This document shows positions 35,668 through 45,476 of a DNA stretch of 64,000 bases, one piece after another (within the stretch, counting starts at the first letter, position 1; every line of letters starts with the position of its first letter). A program made the position numbers and the translations under genes. This stretch comes from Chitinophaga ginsengisoli (GTDB lineage Bacteria; Bacteroidota; Bacteroidia; Chitinophagales; Chitinophagaceae): positions 1 through 64,000 of the forward strand of contig NZ_PYGK01000018.1 in assembly GCF_003014595.1 (NCBI RefSeq). Direction: 5' to 3'. The notes beneath the pieces are model-generated. The model ran no database searches. It worked only from the letters and a program-made list of their open reading frames with translations, and was not told the DNA's origin.

Positions 35668-38472
35668 TTGAAACATTCCACCGTTAAAAAACAGTCCACG
35701 TTGTCAGCCAACTTTACAAGACATATCTATATTTTTCTGCTGTCAGTCATTTTATGCAGTCTGGGTTGCCGCCGCCAGGCGGAACCGAAATACCGTATCG
35801 GGTTCTCTCAGTGTACCGGCAATGATGACTGGCGACGGAATATGCTCACCGAAATGAAAAGGGAGCTGTTCTACCATCCTGAAATGAAACTATTATATAA
35901 GGATGCAGAGAGCAGCAGTCCCCGGCAGGTGGCACAGATCAGGGAACTGCTAAAAGAGAAGATCGACATCCTGCTGGTATCGCCGAATGAAGCAACACCC
36001 CTGGCGCCTGTTATTGCGGAAGTATATGCTAAGGGAATCCCGGTGATCATCCTTGACCGTAAAGCCGCTACTGACTCATTTACAGCCTATATAGGAGGCG
36101 ACAACCGGAATATCGGTAAACTGGCCGCTGAGTATATTGCAGCCCAGTTACACGGCAAAGGACGCGTAATAGAAGTGACCGGGCTACGGGGATCCTCTCC
36201 TACCGTGGAAAGGCATGAAGGATTCCGTGCCGCACTGGCAAAATACCCCGGCTTACAGCTGACAGCCACCCTGGAAGGAAGCTGGGTAGCCGATAAAACA
36301 AAGGAAGCTGCCGCCAGGAATGATGCGGCCATCCGCCAGGCCAATATCATCTTCGCACAGAACGACGTCATGGCCTACGCCATGTATAAATATTGCAGGG
36401 ACAAGGGGATTCCTAATATCAGGATCATAGGGGTAGATGCATCCCCTTACCCCGATGCCGGTATTGACCTGGTATTTCGTGGTGTACTCAGCGCCTCCCT
36501 CCTGTATCCAAGTGGTGGTAAGGAAGCCATCAGTATGGCCGCCAATATCCTCGCCGGTAAAAAGCCTGCCCGGAATACGCTGCTGCAGACCGTATTGATC
36601 GACAGTACCAACGTAAAACTGATGCGCCTCCAGATCGATAAGATACAGGTGCAACACCAGGAAATCGAACAGCAACAGTCTCTCCTGCAGGAACAACGCC
36701 GCCTGTACCAGGACCAGCAACACCTGCTCCGTATTGTGGCTACCTCCCTTTGTGTGGCTTTCCTCTTAGGGATCGTATTGTTCTTCATCCTGCGCACCAA
36801 CCGGCGTATCAATCACCAGCTGAAACAACAACGGGACGAAATACTCCTGCAACGCGATCAGCTGGTAGAAATGACCAGCAAAGCGGAAAAGGCCACTGAA
36901 GCAAAGTTTGTCTTCTTCACCAACCTCTCCCACGAATTCCGGACACCACTCACTCTTATACAGGCGCCCCTTGAAAACCTGATGGCAGGCAGACAGCTAT
37001 CGGCCGTCCAGAAACAACAACTGGAACTGATGCGCAGGAACGTTGTCCGCCTCATGCGACTCGTAAACCAGCTGCTGGAATTCCGCAGAATAGAAAGCGG
37101 CAAACTGCAATTGAAGGTTTCTGAAAATGAGCTATCCGCTTTTGTGACCGAGATCATGGAAGCCTTCAAAGGTATCGCCGTCAAGAAACATATAGACTTC
37201 CGGTTGATTAGCCGTCAGCCAGGTATCAAGGCATGGCTGGACCAGCGCCTGTTCGACCGCGTGCTGTATAACCTGCTGTCCAACGCCTTTAAATTCACGT
37301 CAGATTACGGCAAGGTGCATATATACCTGGAGCTGTCCGGCAACAGTGAAGAAGCCATCCTACGCATTGAAGACGATGGCGCCGGCATGGATGAGAATAC
37401 ACTGATGCATGCCTTCGAATTATTCTATCAAAGCAGGGAAAGCGAACACAAAGGCACCGGTATCGGACTGGCCCTCAGCCGTGAGATCATCCAGCTGCAT
37501 CATGGCAATATTGCGGTAAAAAGTAAAAAGGGCGCCGGTACAACGTTTACCATCACCTTACCTGCTACCAGTGCACCATTTGCACCGGAGGAAATTCAGC
37601 ACGAAGAAGAACATATCAATGTGATCAATGAATCATTGCACAACTATGTAGAAGAACTGGAAAATATGGGCCCAGTGGCCGTAGTTCCAACATCCCGCCA
37701 GGACCAGTCTCACTCTCTGCTCATCATAGAAGATCATCCTGACCTGAACAGCTTCCTGGCAGGTTATCTCAGCGAAAGCTATGAAATATTCCACGCCAGC
37801 GATGGTGAAGAAGGCTTGCGACTGGCATTCCGCCACATCCCGGACATCATTATTTGTGATATTATGCTGCCTGGTATAGATGGTATCAAGGTATTGGAAA
37901 CAATCAAGCATGACATCAGGACCTCCCATATTCCCGTCATCCTGTTAAGCGCGAATAACAGCGAAGAACAACGGATCAGGGGTATGCAGTATAAAGCGGA
38001 TGCGTATATCAGTAAACCGTTCAACATGCAGTACCTGAAGGAGAGTATTGCGAGTACGCTCAGCAACCGCGCACTACTAAAAGATCATTATATCACGGAG
38101 CCGGAAACGAGGGTGCATTCCGTTCAATCCAATAAACCGGACAGAAAGTTTGTCAATGATTTCACCGCAATAGTAGAAGAAAACCTGGGGAACGATCAGT
38201 TCAATGTGGAAGATATCTGTACACAAATGTCCATCTCAAAAATGCAGCTATACCGCAAAGTAAAGCAACTGCTGGACTGCAATGTCAATGATTTTATATT
38301 GGATGCAAGGATAAAGAAAGCGAAGTACTTACTGGTGCATTCACAGTCTTCCATTTCAGACATAGCCTACACCTGTGGCTTCTCCTCTCCCGCTTATTTT
38401 TCAACGGTCTTCAAAGCCAGAGCTCAGCAAACACCAAAAGCATTCAGAGAACAGGCATTTAACAACACCTAA
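35668..38472 (+). CDS. Hybrid two-component system with periplasmic sugar-binding domain (fructan-locus regulator)
   Basis: 934 aa from a TTG codon. An in-frame stop at 35662-35664 excludes any earlier start, and the next ATG would delete the signal. Order: signal/lipobox-like segment (LCSLGC), LacI-type periplasmic binding domain (~45-310), coiled coil, membrane helix (~352-374), histidine kinase with His422 in NLSHEFRTPL and an HATPase (GTGIGLALSREI), receiver domain with Asp731 (IIICDIMLPG), and a C-terminal AraC DNA-binding domain (SISDIAYTCGFSSPAYFSTVFK). This matches the Bacteroides fructose-sensing hybrid regulator BT1754 in architecture and in having a fructan locus next to it. Confidence 0.93.
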   Translation: MKHSTVKKQSTLSANFTRHIYIFLLSVILCSLGCRRQAEPKYRIGFSQCTGNDDWRRNMLTEMKRELFYHPEMKLLYKDAESSSPRQVAQIRELLKEKIDILLVSPNEATPLAPVIAEVYAKGIPVIILDRKAATDSFTAYIGGDNRNIGKLAAEYIAAQLHGKGRVIEVTGLRGSSPTVERHEGFRAALAKYPGLQLTATLEGSWVADKTKEAAARNDAAIRQANIIFAQNDVMAYAMYKYCRDKGIPNIRIIGVDASPYPDAGIDLVFRGVLSASLLYPSGGKEAISMAANILAGKKPARNTLLQTVLIDSTNVKLMRLQIDKIQVQHQEIEQQQSLLQEQRRLYQDQQHLLRIVATSLCVAFLLGIVLFFILRTNRRINHQLKQQRDEILLQRDQLVEMTSKAEKATEAKFVFFTNLSHEFRTPLTLIQAPLENLMAGRQLSAVQKQQLELMRRNVVRLMRLVNQLLEFRRIESGKLQLKVSENELSAFVTEIMEAFKGIAVKKHIDFRLISRQPGIKAWLDQRLFDRVLYNLLSNAFKFTSDYGKVHIYLELSGNSEEAILRIEDDGAGMDENTLMHAFELFYQSRESEHKGTGIGLALSREIIQLHHGNIAVKSKKGAGTTFTITLPATSAPFAPEEIQHEEEHINVINESLHNYVEELENMGPVAVVPTSRQDQSHSLLIIEDHPDLNSFLAGYLSESYEIFHASDGEEGLRLAFRHIPDIIICDIMLPGIDGIKVLETIKHDIRTSHIPVILLSANNSEEQRIRGMQYKADAYISKPFNMQYLKESIASTLSNRALLKDHYITEPETRVHSVQSNKPDRKFVNDFTAIVEENLGNDQFNVEDICTQMSISKMQLYRKVKQLLDCNVNDFILDARIKKAKYLLVHSQSSISDIAYTCGFSSPAYFSTVFKARAQQTPKAFREQAFNNT

Positions 38473-38540
38473 TAAATTTAGTTTAACAAAACCTACGCAA
38501 CGCAACTAGTGACGCTCGAATCAGTAAGAGGAACAGCGGA

Positions 38541-38697
38541 AGTAGCACCCGGTTCCAGATGGGAATGGCGGGCCTTCGGCTCTCCGGTGATACGACTGGT
38601 GCTGCCAAATAGAAATCCATCCCCTATTCGCTTGACAACGCTAAATAGCATTCCGGAGAGGCGCCGACCGCCATCCCATACTGGAACCGGCGCTACT
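38541..38697 (+). repeat. ~157-bp palindromic repeat element (family B), copy 2
   Basis: Same orientation and arms as copy 1 at 26652-26807; similarity extends a few bases beyond the arms (TTAGCGTAAAAG). It lies 70 bp after the hybrid regulator stop codon. With copy 1 it encloses the whole fructan locus. Confidence 0.8.
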
Positions 38698-38740
38698 TAG
38701 CGTAAAAGAAGGAATTTCCAAGCCAGGACGGCTACTAATA

Positions 38741-39634
38741 TTATAACTCCGCAAACACTTTCTCCCTGCTCGCAGCGAGCAAGTCCAGTACATCTTGTTT
38801 TGTACCGGTAAATGGCCCGGAAGACTCAATCTTGAGCGTAGCCATTGCAGCAGCAAATTCACCTGCCGCCTGCAGCGTAGCGCCTTTAATACGCTGAGAT
38901 AAATATCCAGCCATATAAGTATCGCCACAACCAGTAGCATCAATCACCACAGTAGGTACATATGCCGGAATATGATGAAATACACCATTTGCATAGATAA
39001 CAGAACCCATGCTGCCCAATGTGATCACCACTTCCTTTACCCCCCAGTCGGCCAGTACCTGCGCACCTTTACGCACGTCTTTCAGACCCGTCAGCACTTC
39101 CATTTCATGCTCATTTGCCTTCAGCGTATGTATATACTTCAATGCCTCCTGTTTGGCAGGCCAGTCAATCGCATGTACATTGTGGTTTTCTACCTTACGC
39201 AAATAACCCTGTACATCGAGTGCTACCTTGCCACGCTCAGACAGTGATTTAATTAATTCTACCGGAATATCATCAGCCAGTAAAGGGCCTAAGTGAAAGA
39301 AACGGGCATCTGTATGTGATAATGCCTCAATGGAAAACGGATCTGCTTTCTGCAGTACCCGCTGTGTACGATGATCCTGGTTTTCAGAATAAATATTCTC
39401 AAAATAAACAGTATGCCTGCTCGGTACCACGTCTACCTCAATGCCCTTCGCACGCAATTCTTCTACTGAACTCATTTCACTTTCCGCAAGCCCTGTTACC
39501 AGTCTATACTTAACATCCATTTGACGGACTGCATTGGAAAAGTAAAAGGAAGTGCCTCCTGCCATATGCACCACAGATTTTGTGGTTACTACCTTATCCA
39601 ACGTGATATGCCCTACGCAACAAATATCGTACAT
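38741..39634 (-). CDS. PfkB-family carbohydrate or nucleoside kinase
   Basis: 297 aa. MYDICCVGHITLDKVV at the N-terminus and the GGTSFYFSNAV sugar-binding patch, with the C-terminal signature DATGCGDTYMAGYLSQR containing the catalytic Asp. It is distinct from the fructokinase at 33208-34122 and closer in feel to ribokinase or adenosine-kinase-like proteins; the substrate cannot be named. It lies outside the family B repeat pair, so membership in the fructan locus is doubtful. Confidence 0.85.
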   Translation of the reverse strand: MYDICCVGHITLDKVVTTKSVVHMAGGTSFYFSNAVRQMDVKYRLVTGLAESEMSSVEELRAKGIEVDVVPSRHTVYFENIYSENQDHRTQRVLQKADPFSIEALSHTDARFFHLGPLLADDIPVELIKSLSERGKVALDVQGYLRKVENHNVHAIDWPAKQEALKYIHTLKANEHEMEVLTGLKDVRKGAQVLADWGVKEVVITLGSMGSVIYANGVFHHIPAYVPTVVIDATGCGDTYMAGYLSQRIKGATLQAAGEFAAAMATLKIESSGPFTGTKQDVLDLLAASREKVFAEL

Positions 39635-40078
39635 GTACTCTCTTATATTGATTATTATACCAACTAATATGCTACTAAATAATCGCCAAATATAGCTAAT
39701 AGATACCGATCTGCGGCATTATACTCTGAGGACGCCAAATATTGATTGATTTTCATCACTTTATAAAATACCTTAATCCCTGCATTTCTCAAAAAACGCC
39801 CTTCCCGGCCTCCTCCGGCGGGCACAATTTATTATTGCAGGTAGATGGCAGTCTGCTGATATTATGTGACAGCAACGGCAGCATTGCTGCAGCAACAATA
39901 AAATAAAAAAGTATATGTCAGTTAATCATACATTATCTGCAAATCAAATATTGCATTAGCATTATTTCAAAATAGTATGAAAGAGCTTGTTGATTTTTAT
40001 AAATAATTTATCTACATTCACTTAACCCTTTTTTATTCAACCAAACGTACACGATCTGTCCGTTTCCAATCAAGTTTT

Positions 40079-40287
40079 ATTCTGTTATTCATTTTTTAAA
40101 ATCGTTCTGTACGCATCTCAAAAACAAAGTCTGTTAGCATTTTAAAACCATTCGTAAGCAGCGTAAAAAAACAATTTTCTTAATCAGTTGAACCACGTGC
40201 CAGGCAGCGGTAAAAACGCGCTGTTGAGCATTTCTAAACCATTCTTTAAGCATTTAAAAGAAACATTCTGTTAATCACTTAAAAAAC
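40079..40287 (+). repeat. Nine-unit degenerate 23-bp tandem repeat upstream of the subtilase gene
   Basis: Units start at 40079, 40103, 40126, 40150, 40173, 40195, 40218, 40241 and 40265, each 22-24 bp long, with an approximate consensus ATTCTGTTAAGCATTTAAAA followed by AC. Each ends in an A-run plus C. The array stops 5 bp before the ATG at 40293. The remaining gap 39635-40078 is AT-rich, and no promoter could be assigned in it. Confidence 0.7.
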
Positions 40288-40292
40288 TCTCT

Positions 40293-41783
40293 ATGAAAAG
40301 AAATCAACTCCTTGCCCTAGCAATTCCTATCATGATGCTGATGACCATTGCCTCTTGTACTAAGGATGATAAAGTTCTCCGTGTACGTAATAGTGTTCTC
40401 GACAGCAAACATCAGGACAGGGGCTTTATCATTATTGCCAAAGAAGGCGCTAAACTTGAAGCTATTTCAGAAAACCTGAGCAAATTACATGTAAGAAATT
40501 TCAAACTGAGAACCGCCAACCAGGAGCTGGGATTGATTCGTGTACAGACGCCAGATCCTACCTTTCCCGAAAAAGCAAGGCAAATTGCTGATGTAGAATC
40601 AGTAGTAGTAGATGTTGTATTGAACTGGAGACTCCCAGGTAAAGTATTCCGTTCAGACAAACCCATCTCATCACCTGCAGCCAGTGCAAAATCCAAATCA
40701 CTTGCCAGCAATCCTTACAGTTTCCTCCAGTGGGGCCTGCAATCTGTAAAAGCGCCAGAGGCCTGGGCTAAAGGCTACAAAGGCAGGGGCGCTAAAGTAG
40801 CCGTACTTGATGGCGGTTTCCTGTTGAACAACCCTGAGATAGCGCCGAACATCATCCTCACTCATAACTTTATTGATGGTGAAGAAGTACAGTATCATGG
40901 CGCAGAAGGCTTCAGCCATGGCTCCCATGTTGCCGGTACTATTGCTGCACTGGACGATGCCGTTGGCGTAGTAGGCGTTGCCCCCGAAGTAAAACTGATC
41001 CTTGTGAAGGTATTGTCTGACGCCGGTAATGGCCCATTCAGTGCCCTCATTGACGGTATTTTCTATGCATCCAACCATGGCGCAGATGTGATCAACATGA
41101 GCCTTGGCGGCGAACTTCCCCGCAAGACTTACACAGATGATAACGGCACTCCCGACGATCCATCAGATGACTATGTAGTGGAATATAACAGGGACATCAA
41201 AGACCTGGTCAAAGCGATCAACAGGGCTACCCTGTACGCTACCTTAAATGGTACAACCTTGGTGGCTGCTGCTGGTAATGATGCGTATAACTATGATGTG
41301 GAAAAGAGATTCATTACTTATCCTGCCGCTGCACTAGGCGTATTGTCTATCGCTGCCAATGGTCCGCTGGGCTGGGGTATTAACCAGGATACTACTTTGT
41401 ATGTACCAGCTATCTATACGAACTATGGTAAACAGTTCATTTCATATGGCGCACCAGGCGGTAACTGGGCAATTCCATTGAACACAACGATCGTCAATGT
41501 AGGCGGTGTTGTATACTATGAATATGTATTTGATTTCGTCTTCAATATCGGCTTCTGGGATGAGGCATCAGGTCAGTTTTCCTATGGCTGGTCTGCCGGC
41601 ACCAGTATGGCAGCTCCTCATGCCAGTGCAGTGATTGCATTACTGTATGGTAAACATCCAAAGATGAATCCTATACTTGTCGATCTTATACTGCGTAAAT
41701 CATCCGACGACTATGGGCACAAGGGTAAAGATGCCTTCTTCGGTAACGGACAGGTGAATGCAGGAAAAGCGGTTAGTTACTAA
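40293..41783 (+). CDS. Subtilisin-like serine protease (S8) lipoprotein
   Basis: 496 aa. Lipobox MTIASC at about residue 22 followed by TKDD predicts an envelope lipoprotein. An I9-like propeptide (~45-115, RGFIIIAKEGAKLEAISENL) precedes the catalytic domain. The triad is Asp173 (VAVLDGG), His212 (HGSHVAGT) and Ser438 (GTSMAAPHASAV), with the oxyanion Asn in AAAGND. All essential residues are present, so it should be active. It is preceded directly by the 23-bp tandem array. Confidence 0.93.
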   Translation: MKRNQLLALAIPIMMLMTIASCTKDDKVLRVRNSVLDSKHQDRGFIIIAKEGAKLEAISENLSKLHVRNFKLRTANQELGLIRVQTPDPTFPEKARQIADVESVVVDVVLNWRLPGKVFRSDKPISSPAASAKSKSLASNPYSFLQWGLQSVKAPEAWAKGYKGRGAKVAVLDGGFLLNNPEIAPNIILTHNFIDGEEVQYHGAEGFSHGSHVAGTIAALDDAVGVVGVAPEVKLILVKVLSDAGNGPFSALIDGIFYASNHGADVINMSLGGELPRKTYTDDNGTPDDPSDDYVVEYNRDIKDLVKAINRATLYATLNGTTLVAAAGNDAYNYDVEKRFITYPAAALGVLSIAANGPLGWGINQDTTLYVPAIYTNYGKQFISYGAPGGNWAIPLNTTIVNVGGVVYYEYVFDFVFNIGFWDEASGQFSYGWSAGTSMAAPHASAVIALLYGKHPKMNPILVDLILRKSSDDYGHKGKDAFFGNGQVNAGKAVSY

Positions 41784-41804
41784 GGTCATTATTCATATCA
41801 GCAG

Positions 41805-41840
41805 AGAGGCTGTACGTCCACCGCGGGACGAACAGCCTCT
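41805..41840. terminator. Bidirectional terminator between subtilase and M20 genes
   Basis: AGAGGCTGT (41805-41813) pairs with ACAGCCTCT (41832-41840), and an inner CGTCC/GGACG stem extends it. It lies between convergent genes ending at 41783 and 41846. Confidence 0.7.
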
Positions 41841-41845
41841 TACTT

Positions 41846-43129
41846 TTATTTCCTCTTCCCATAATCAAATACAAGCTGGCAGAATATCTTTACACCTGCA
41901 TCCAGTCGCGAGTCATCAATATAAAAATCGGGTGTATGATGCGCTGCTGCTGTAGCAGGATCTTTTCCGGCAGGCAGGCCCCCCAGGAAAAAGAAGAAGG
42001 CAGGCGCTTTCTCCCCATAAAAAGAAAAGTCTTCCGCACCTGTTGTCCATTCACCTTCTTTTACATTCTCCGCTCCTATTGCAGCTGCTATTGAAGGCGC
42101 CATTTGTTTGACCAGTGCCGGATCATTATACGTTACTTTCGTCTTGGTATCGATGGTCACTTCTGCTGTAGCACCAGAAGCTTCAGCAATCTTCGTAGCA
42201 GTCAGTTTCATCTTCTCATGTACCTGTTCCTGCATTTTGCTGTCTAATGTGCGGATAGTTCCTTCCATGACCAGTTCTTCCGGCATGATATTACTGCGTA
42301 CACCACTGTGTATCTTACCGACGGTGATCACTACGGGCGCTTTAGTAAGTTCTGCCTGACGGCTTACAATCGTCTGAAAGCCTTGTATAATCTGCGCTGC
42401 TACCACTATAGGATCAATACCATTCCAGGGTTGGGAACCATGCGACTGTTTACCCTTTACCTTTACAACAAACCAGTCGCTGGAAGCCATTTCAGCACCT
42501 GACTTATACTTCACCGTACCAATAGGCGTCTGTGAATTAATATGCAGACCAAAGATGGCGTCTACCTTCGGATTATCCATCACTCCTTCTTTGATCATCA
42601 GTGGCGCACCGCCTTCCTCGTCACCAGGCGCGCCTTCCTCTGCCGGTTGGAAGATGAACTTTACTGTTCCCGGTACGTCCTTTTTCATGCCAGCCAAAAC
42701 AGCGGCGGTACCAAGTAACATGGCCACATGGCTATCATGACCACAGGCATGCATCACAGGCACCTGTTGTCCAAGGTATTCGGCGCTGTCTACGGATTTA
42801 AAAGGGAGATTAGCCCTTTCATATACCGGCAATGCGTCCATATCAGCACGTAGTGCAACCACCGGTCCGGGCTTACCACCTTTCAGTAATCCCACTACCC
42901 CCGTCTTGCCTATACCGGTCTGCACATCCAGGCCTAAAGCCCTTAAACGGGCCGCGATGTAAGCACTGGTCTTATACTCACGGTTGGACAGCTCCGGGTG
43001 CTGATGGAGATACCTTCTCCAGGATACCACAGAATCTTTAACACTGGCAACGTTCTTATCCAGTTCTTTTAGCTGAGCCATTCCCAGCATGGGTACAAAT
43101 GTCAGGAATGCGATAATTCCGGGTTTCAT
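41846..43129 (-). CDS. Secreted M20-family amidohydrolase (hippurate/N-acyl-amino-acid hydrolase type)
   Basis: 427 aa from ATG 43129; the upstream TTG adds two residues only. Signal peptide MKPGIIAFLTFVPMLGMAQ. Metal-site motifs are ACGHDSHVAMLLG and PAEEGAPGDEEGGA, with a late TTGAEDFSFY segment and HHTPDFYIDD near the end, as in the amidohydrolase branch of M20D. The dimerisation domain contains KGKQSHGSQPWNGIDPI. Substrate is probably N-acylated amino acids; exact specificity unknown. Confidence 0.93.
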   Translation of the reverse strand: MKPGIIAFLTFVPMLGMAQLKELDKNVASVKDSVVSWRRYLHQHPELSNREYKTSAYIAARLRALGLDVQTGIGKTGVVGLLKGGKPGPVVALRADMDALPVYERANLPFKSVDSAEYLGQQVPVMHACGHDSHVAMLLGTAAVLAGMKKDVPGTVKFIFQPAEEGAPGDEEGGAPLMIKEGVMDNPKVDAIFGLHINSQTPIGTVKYKSGAEMASSDWFVVKVKGKQSHGSQPWNGIDPIVVAAQIIQGFQTIVSRQAELTKAPVVITVGKIHSGVRSNIMPEELVMEGTIRTLDSKMQEQVHEKMKLTATKIAEASGATAEVTIDTKTKVTYNDPALVKQMAPSIAAAIGAENVKEGEWTTGAEDFSFYGEKAPAFFFFLGGLPAGKDPATAAAHHTPDFYIDDSRLDAGVKIFCQLVFDYGKRK

Positions 43130-43328
43130 AAGCAATAACAGATTTTGGTTGATTAATATGACAAATTATAACAATTTTCGTCCACTCCCGCGGGAAATCT
43201 GTCAATGGGTCTCATCCTGCGGTTGATCAGCTTTACAGGAAGCATCAATCAGCTTTCAGCCTGATGACCGTCATGCCCCACTCCTGCCCGCCCCAGTAAC
43301 TTGCGGTATCAAATCAGGAATTCGCACT

Positions 43329-43904
43329 ATGAAAGCACTCATGAAAGCAATGACACTGTTGTTTCTTGCTAATCAGTTGACAACAACCACAATCGCTCAG
43401 GTACAGTATCAGCAGAAGAACGATTTTACACTCACTATCAACGGTACATCCACTATGCACGACTGGGAGATGAAGACCTCCAAGATCGCGTGCAACGCCA
43501 CCTTTACCTTCTATGAAGATGGAGAACTCGGAGGATTGACCTTACTTAATTTCACCATGCCGGCAGAAAGTTTAAAGAGTGAACGAACGGGACTTGATGC
43601 TGTTGCCTATAGGGCGCTGAAAACAAAACAGTATCCCACTATTACCTTCAATCTTATATCCGCCGCTGTATCCAAACAAGGAACTGTTATCTCCTGTACG
43701 GGCAACCTGACCGTAGCCGGTGTTACACAAAGTATCAGCATCGTTGGCGCCGCACAGGTCAATGCAGACAAAAGCATCACCATCAAAGGAACCAAGCAGA
43801 TCGACATGCGCGACTTCGAGATCGATCCGCCCACTTTCCTCTTCGGCCAGTTCACCACCGGCGAAAATGTTACCATTACCTTTAACCTGACCTTCAGGCA
43901 TTAA
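43329..43904 (+). CDS. YceI-family periplasmic lipid-binding protein
   Basis: 191 aa with signal peptide (ending TTTIAQ). YceI lipocalin-like barrel: FTLTINGTSTMHDWEM at the start of the mature protein, ERTGLDAVAYRALKTKQYPTITF and the TGNLTVAGVTQSI strand. YceI proteins bind polyisoprenoids or other amphiphiles; the HDW variant is typical of Bacteroidota. Monocistronic by spacing. Confidence 0.9.
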   Translation: MKALMKAMTLLFLANQLTTTTIAQVQYQQKNDFTLTINGTSTMHDWEMKTSKIACNATFTFYEDGELGGLTLLNFTMPAESLKSERTGLDAVAYRALKTKQYPTITFNLISAAVSKQGTVISCTGNLTVAGVTQSISIVGAAQVNADKSITIKGTKQIDMRDFEIDPPTFLFGQFTTGENVTITFNLTFRH

Positions 43905-44038
43905 AACGACCCTTTCCCTGTATACCTGTCTTAAAAGGATAAAAGGTCATCAGCATCCGGTAAAATACGCACATCCTGTACAAGCCATTTCCGGGATCTT
44001 ACAGCTGCATCACAATTTTATTTTAAACAGGTCTATAC

Positions 44039-45454
44039 ATGAGGAAATTATTGGTCATTTTCCCGCTGTTATTAGCAGGCATCATGCCGGGAAAATACGC
44101 ATCCGCACAGGAAAAAGAAGGGGTACATGAAATGTCGAAAGACTACCAGGCTCCCAAGGATCCTTTAGTGATCAGGAAACTCTCCAAATGGCAGGACCAG
44201 CGCTTCGGGCTGTTCATGCACTGGGGGACCTATACCCTCTGGGGAGAGGTGGAAAGCTGGAGTATCTGCCCTGTTGACTGGGTGGTAAGGAAAGGTCCGT
44301 ACAGCGATGATTATAACACCTACAGGAACGCGTATGAACATCTGCAGTATGATTTCAACCCTGTAGATTTCAACCCGGAGAAATGGGAGAAAGCAGCCAA
44401 AGCTGCGGGTATGCGTTATGTGGTTTTCACGACCAAACACCATGACGGATTTTGCATGTTCGACACGAAAGAAACCGATTATAAGATCACCAGTCCCAAT
44501 ACGCCTTTCTCAAAGAATCCGCGTGCCAATGTGGCCAAAGAGATCTTTGATGCATTCCGGAAGGACAGTTTCATGATCGGTGCTTACTTCTCTAAACCAG
44601 ACTGGCATAGCCAGTATTTCTGGTGGAAATATTATCCGCCTAAAGACGAACATGCAAACTACGATATCAAGAAGTTCCCTGAACGCTGGCAGCAATTCAA
44701 CGACTTTACCTATAACCAGATCCAGGAACTGATGACGGGTTATGGCCCTATCGACATCCTTTGGTTGGATGGCGGTTGGGTAAGACCTGATGGCAAACAA
44801 AGCATCGATATGCCACGCATTGCCAACATGGCCCGCAGTCATCAACCAGGACTGATCATTGTAGACAGGACCGTTCCCGGTGAATTTGAGAACTATACCA
44901 CACCAGAACAATCCATCCCTGATAAGCCATTGCCTTATCCATGGGAAACCTGTATGACAATGGGGTACTCCTGGAGTTATAGTCCGCGGGATGAATACAA
45001 GCCTTCCCGTCAGCTGATTTCCCTGCTGGTGAAGATCGTGTCAAGAGGCGGTAACTTCCTTTTAAATATCGGTCCCAGCGACAAAGGAGACTGGGCGCCT
45101 GAAGCGTATAAGCGCCTGGAAGATATGGGCAAATGGATGGACATCAACGGAGAAGGTATTCATGGATCAAGACCAGTGGCGCCTTATTCCGATAAGAATG
45201 TCTACTTCACACAGTCGAAAGACCAGCATTCCATCTATGCGTATTTCCTTTCTGACAGTGATGATGTGAAGCTGCCTGCAGAAGTTAGCTTTGCCGTACA
45301 GGATCTCAAAAAGATCAATCACATTTCACTGTTAGGTACAAAGGCGAAACTGCAATGGACATTGAAAGATGGTCAGCTGACTATTAAGATCCCGAAGAAC
45401 ATGCAGGAGAAAAGCGGCCTGAAATACAGTGCAGCATTCAAGATCAGCGCGTAA
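44039..45454 (+). CDS. Alpha-L-fucosidase, glycoside hydrolase family 29
   Basis: 471 aa with signal peptide (LLLAGIMPGKYASAQ). GH29 motifs: KWQDQRFGLFMHWGTYTLWG, YVVFTTKHHDGFCMFDT, and the nucleophile Asp244 in DILWLDGGW, with KIVSRGGNFLLNIGPS towards the end of the barrel. A C-terminal beta-sandwich follows. It removes alpha-L-fucose from glycans in the periplasm or outside. No other glycan genes lie next to it. Confidence 0.95.
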   Translation: MRKLLVIFPLLLAGIMPGKYASAQEKEGVHEMSKDYQAPKDPLVIRKLSKWQDQRFGLFMHWGTYTLWGEVESWSICPVDWVVRKGPYSDDYNTYRNAYEHLQYDFNPVDFNPEKWEKAAKAAGMRYVVFTTKHHDGFCMFDTKETDYKITSPNTPFSKNPRANVAKEIFDAFRKDSFMIGAYFSKPDWHSQYFWWKYYPPKDEHANYDIKKFPERWQQFNDFTYNQIQELMTGYGPIDILWLDGGWVRPDGKQSIDMPRIANMARSHQPGLIIVDRTVPGEFENYTTPEQSIPDKPLPYPWETCMTMGYSWSYSPRDEYKPSRQLISLLVKIVSRGGNFLLNIGPSDKGDWAPEAYKRLEDMGKWMDINGEGIHGSRPVAPYSDKNVYFTQSKDQHSIYAYFLSDSDDVKLPAEVSFAVQDLKKINHISLLGTKAKLQWTLKDGQLTIKIPKNMQEKSGLKYSAAFKISA

Positions 45455-45476
45455 GCAATAACTGTCTTATACTCAG

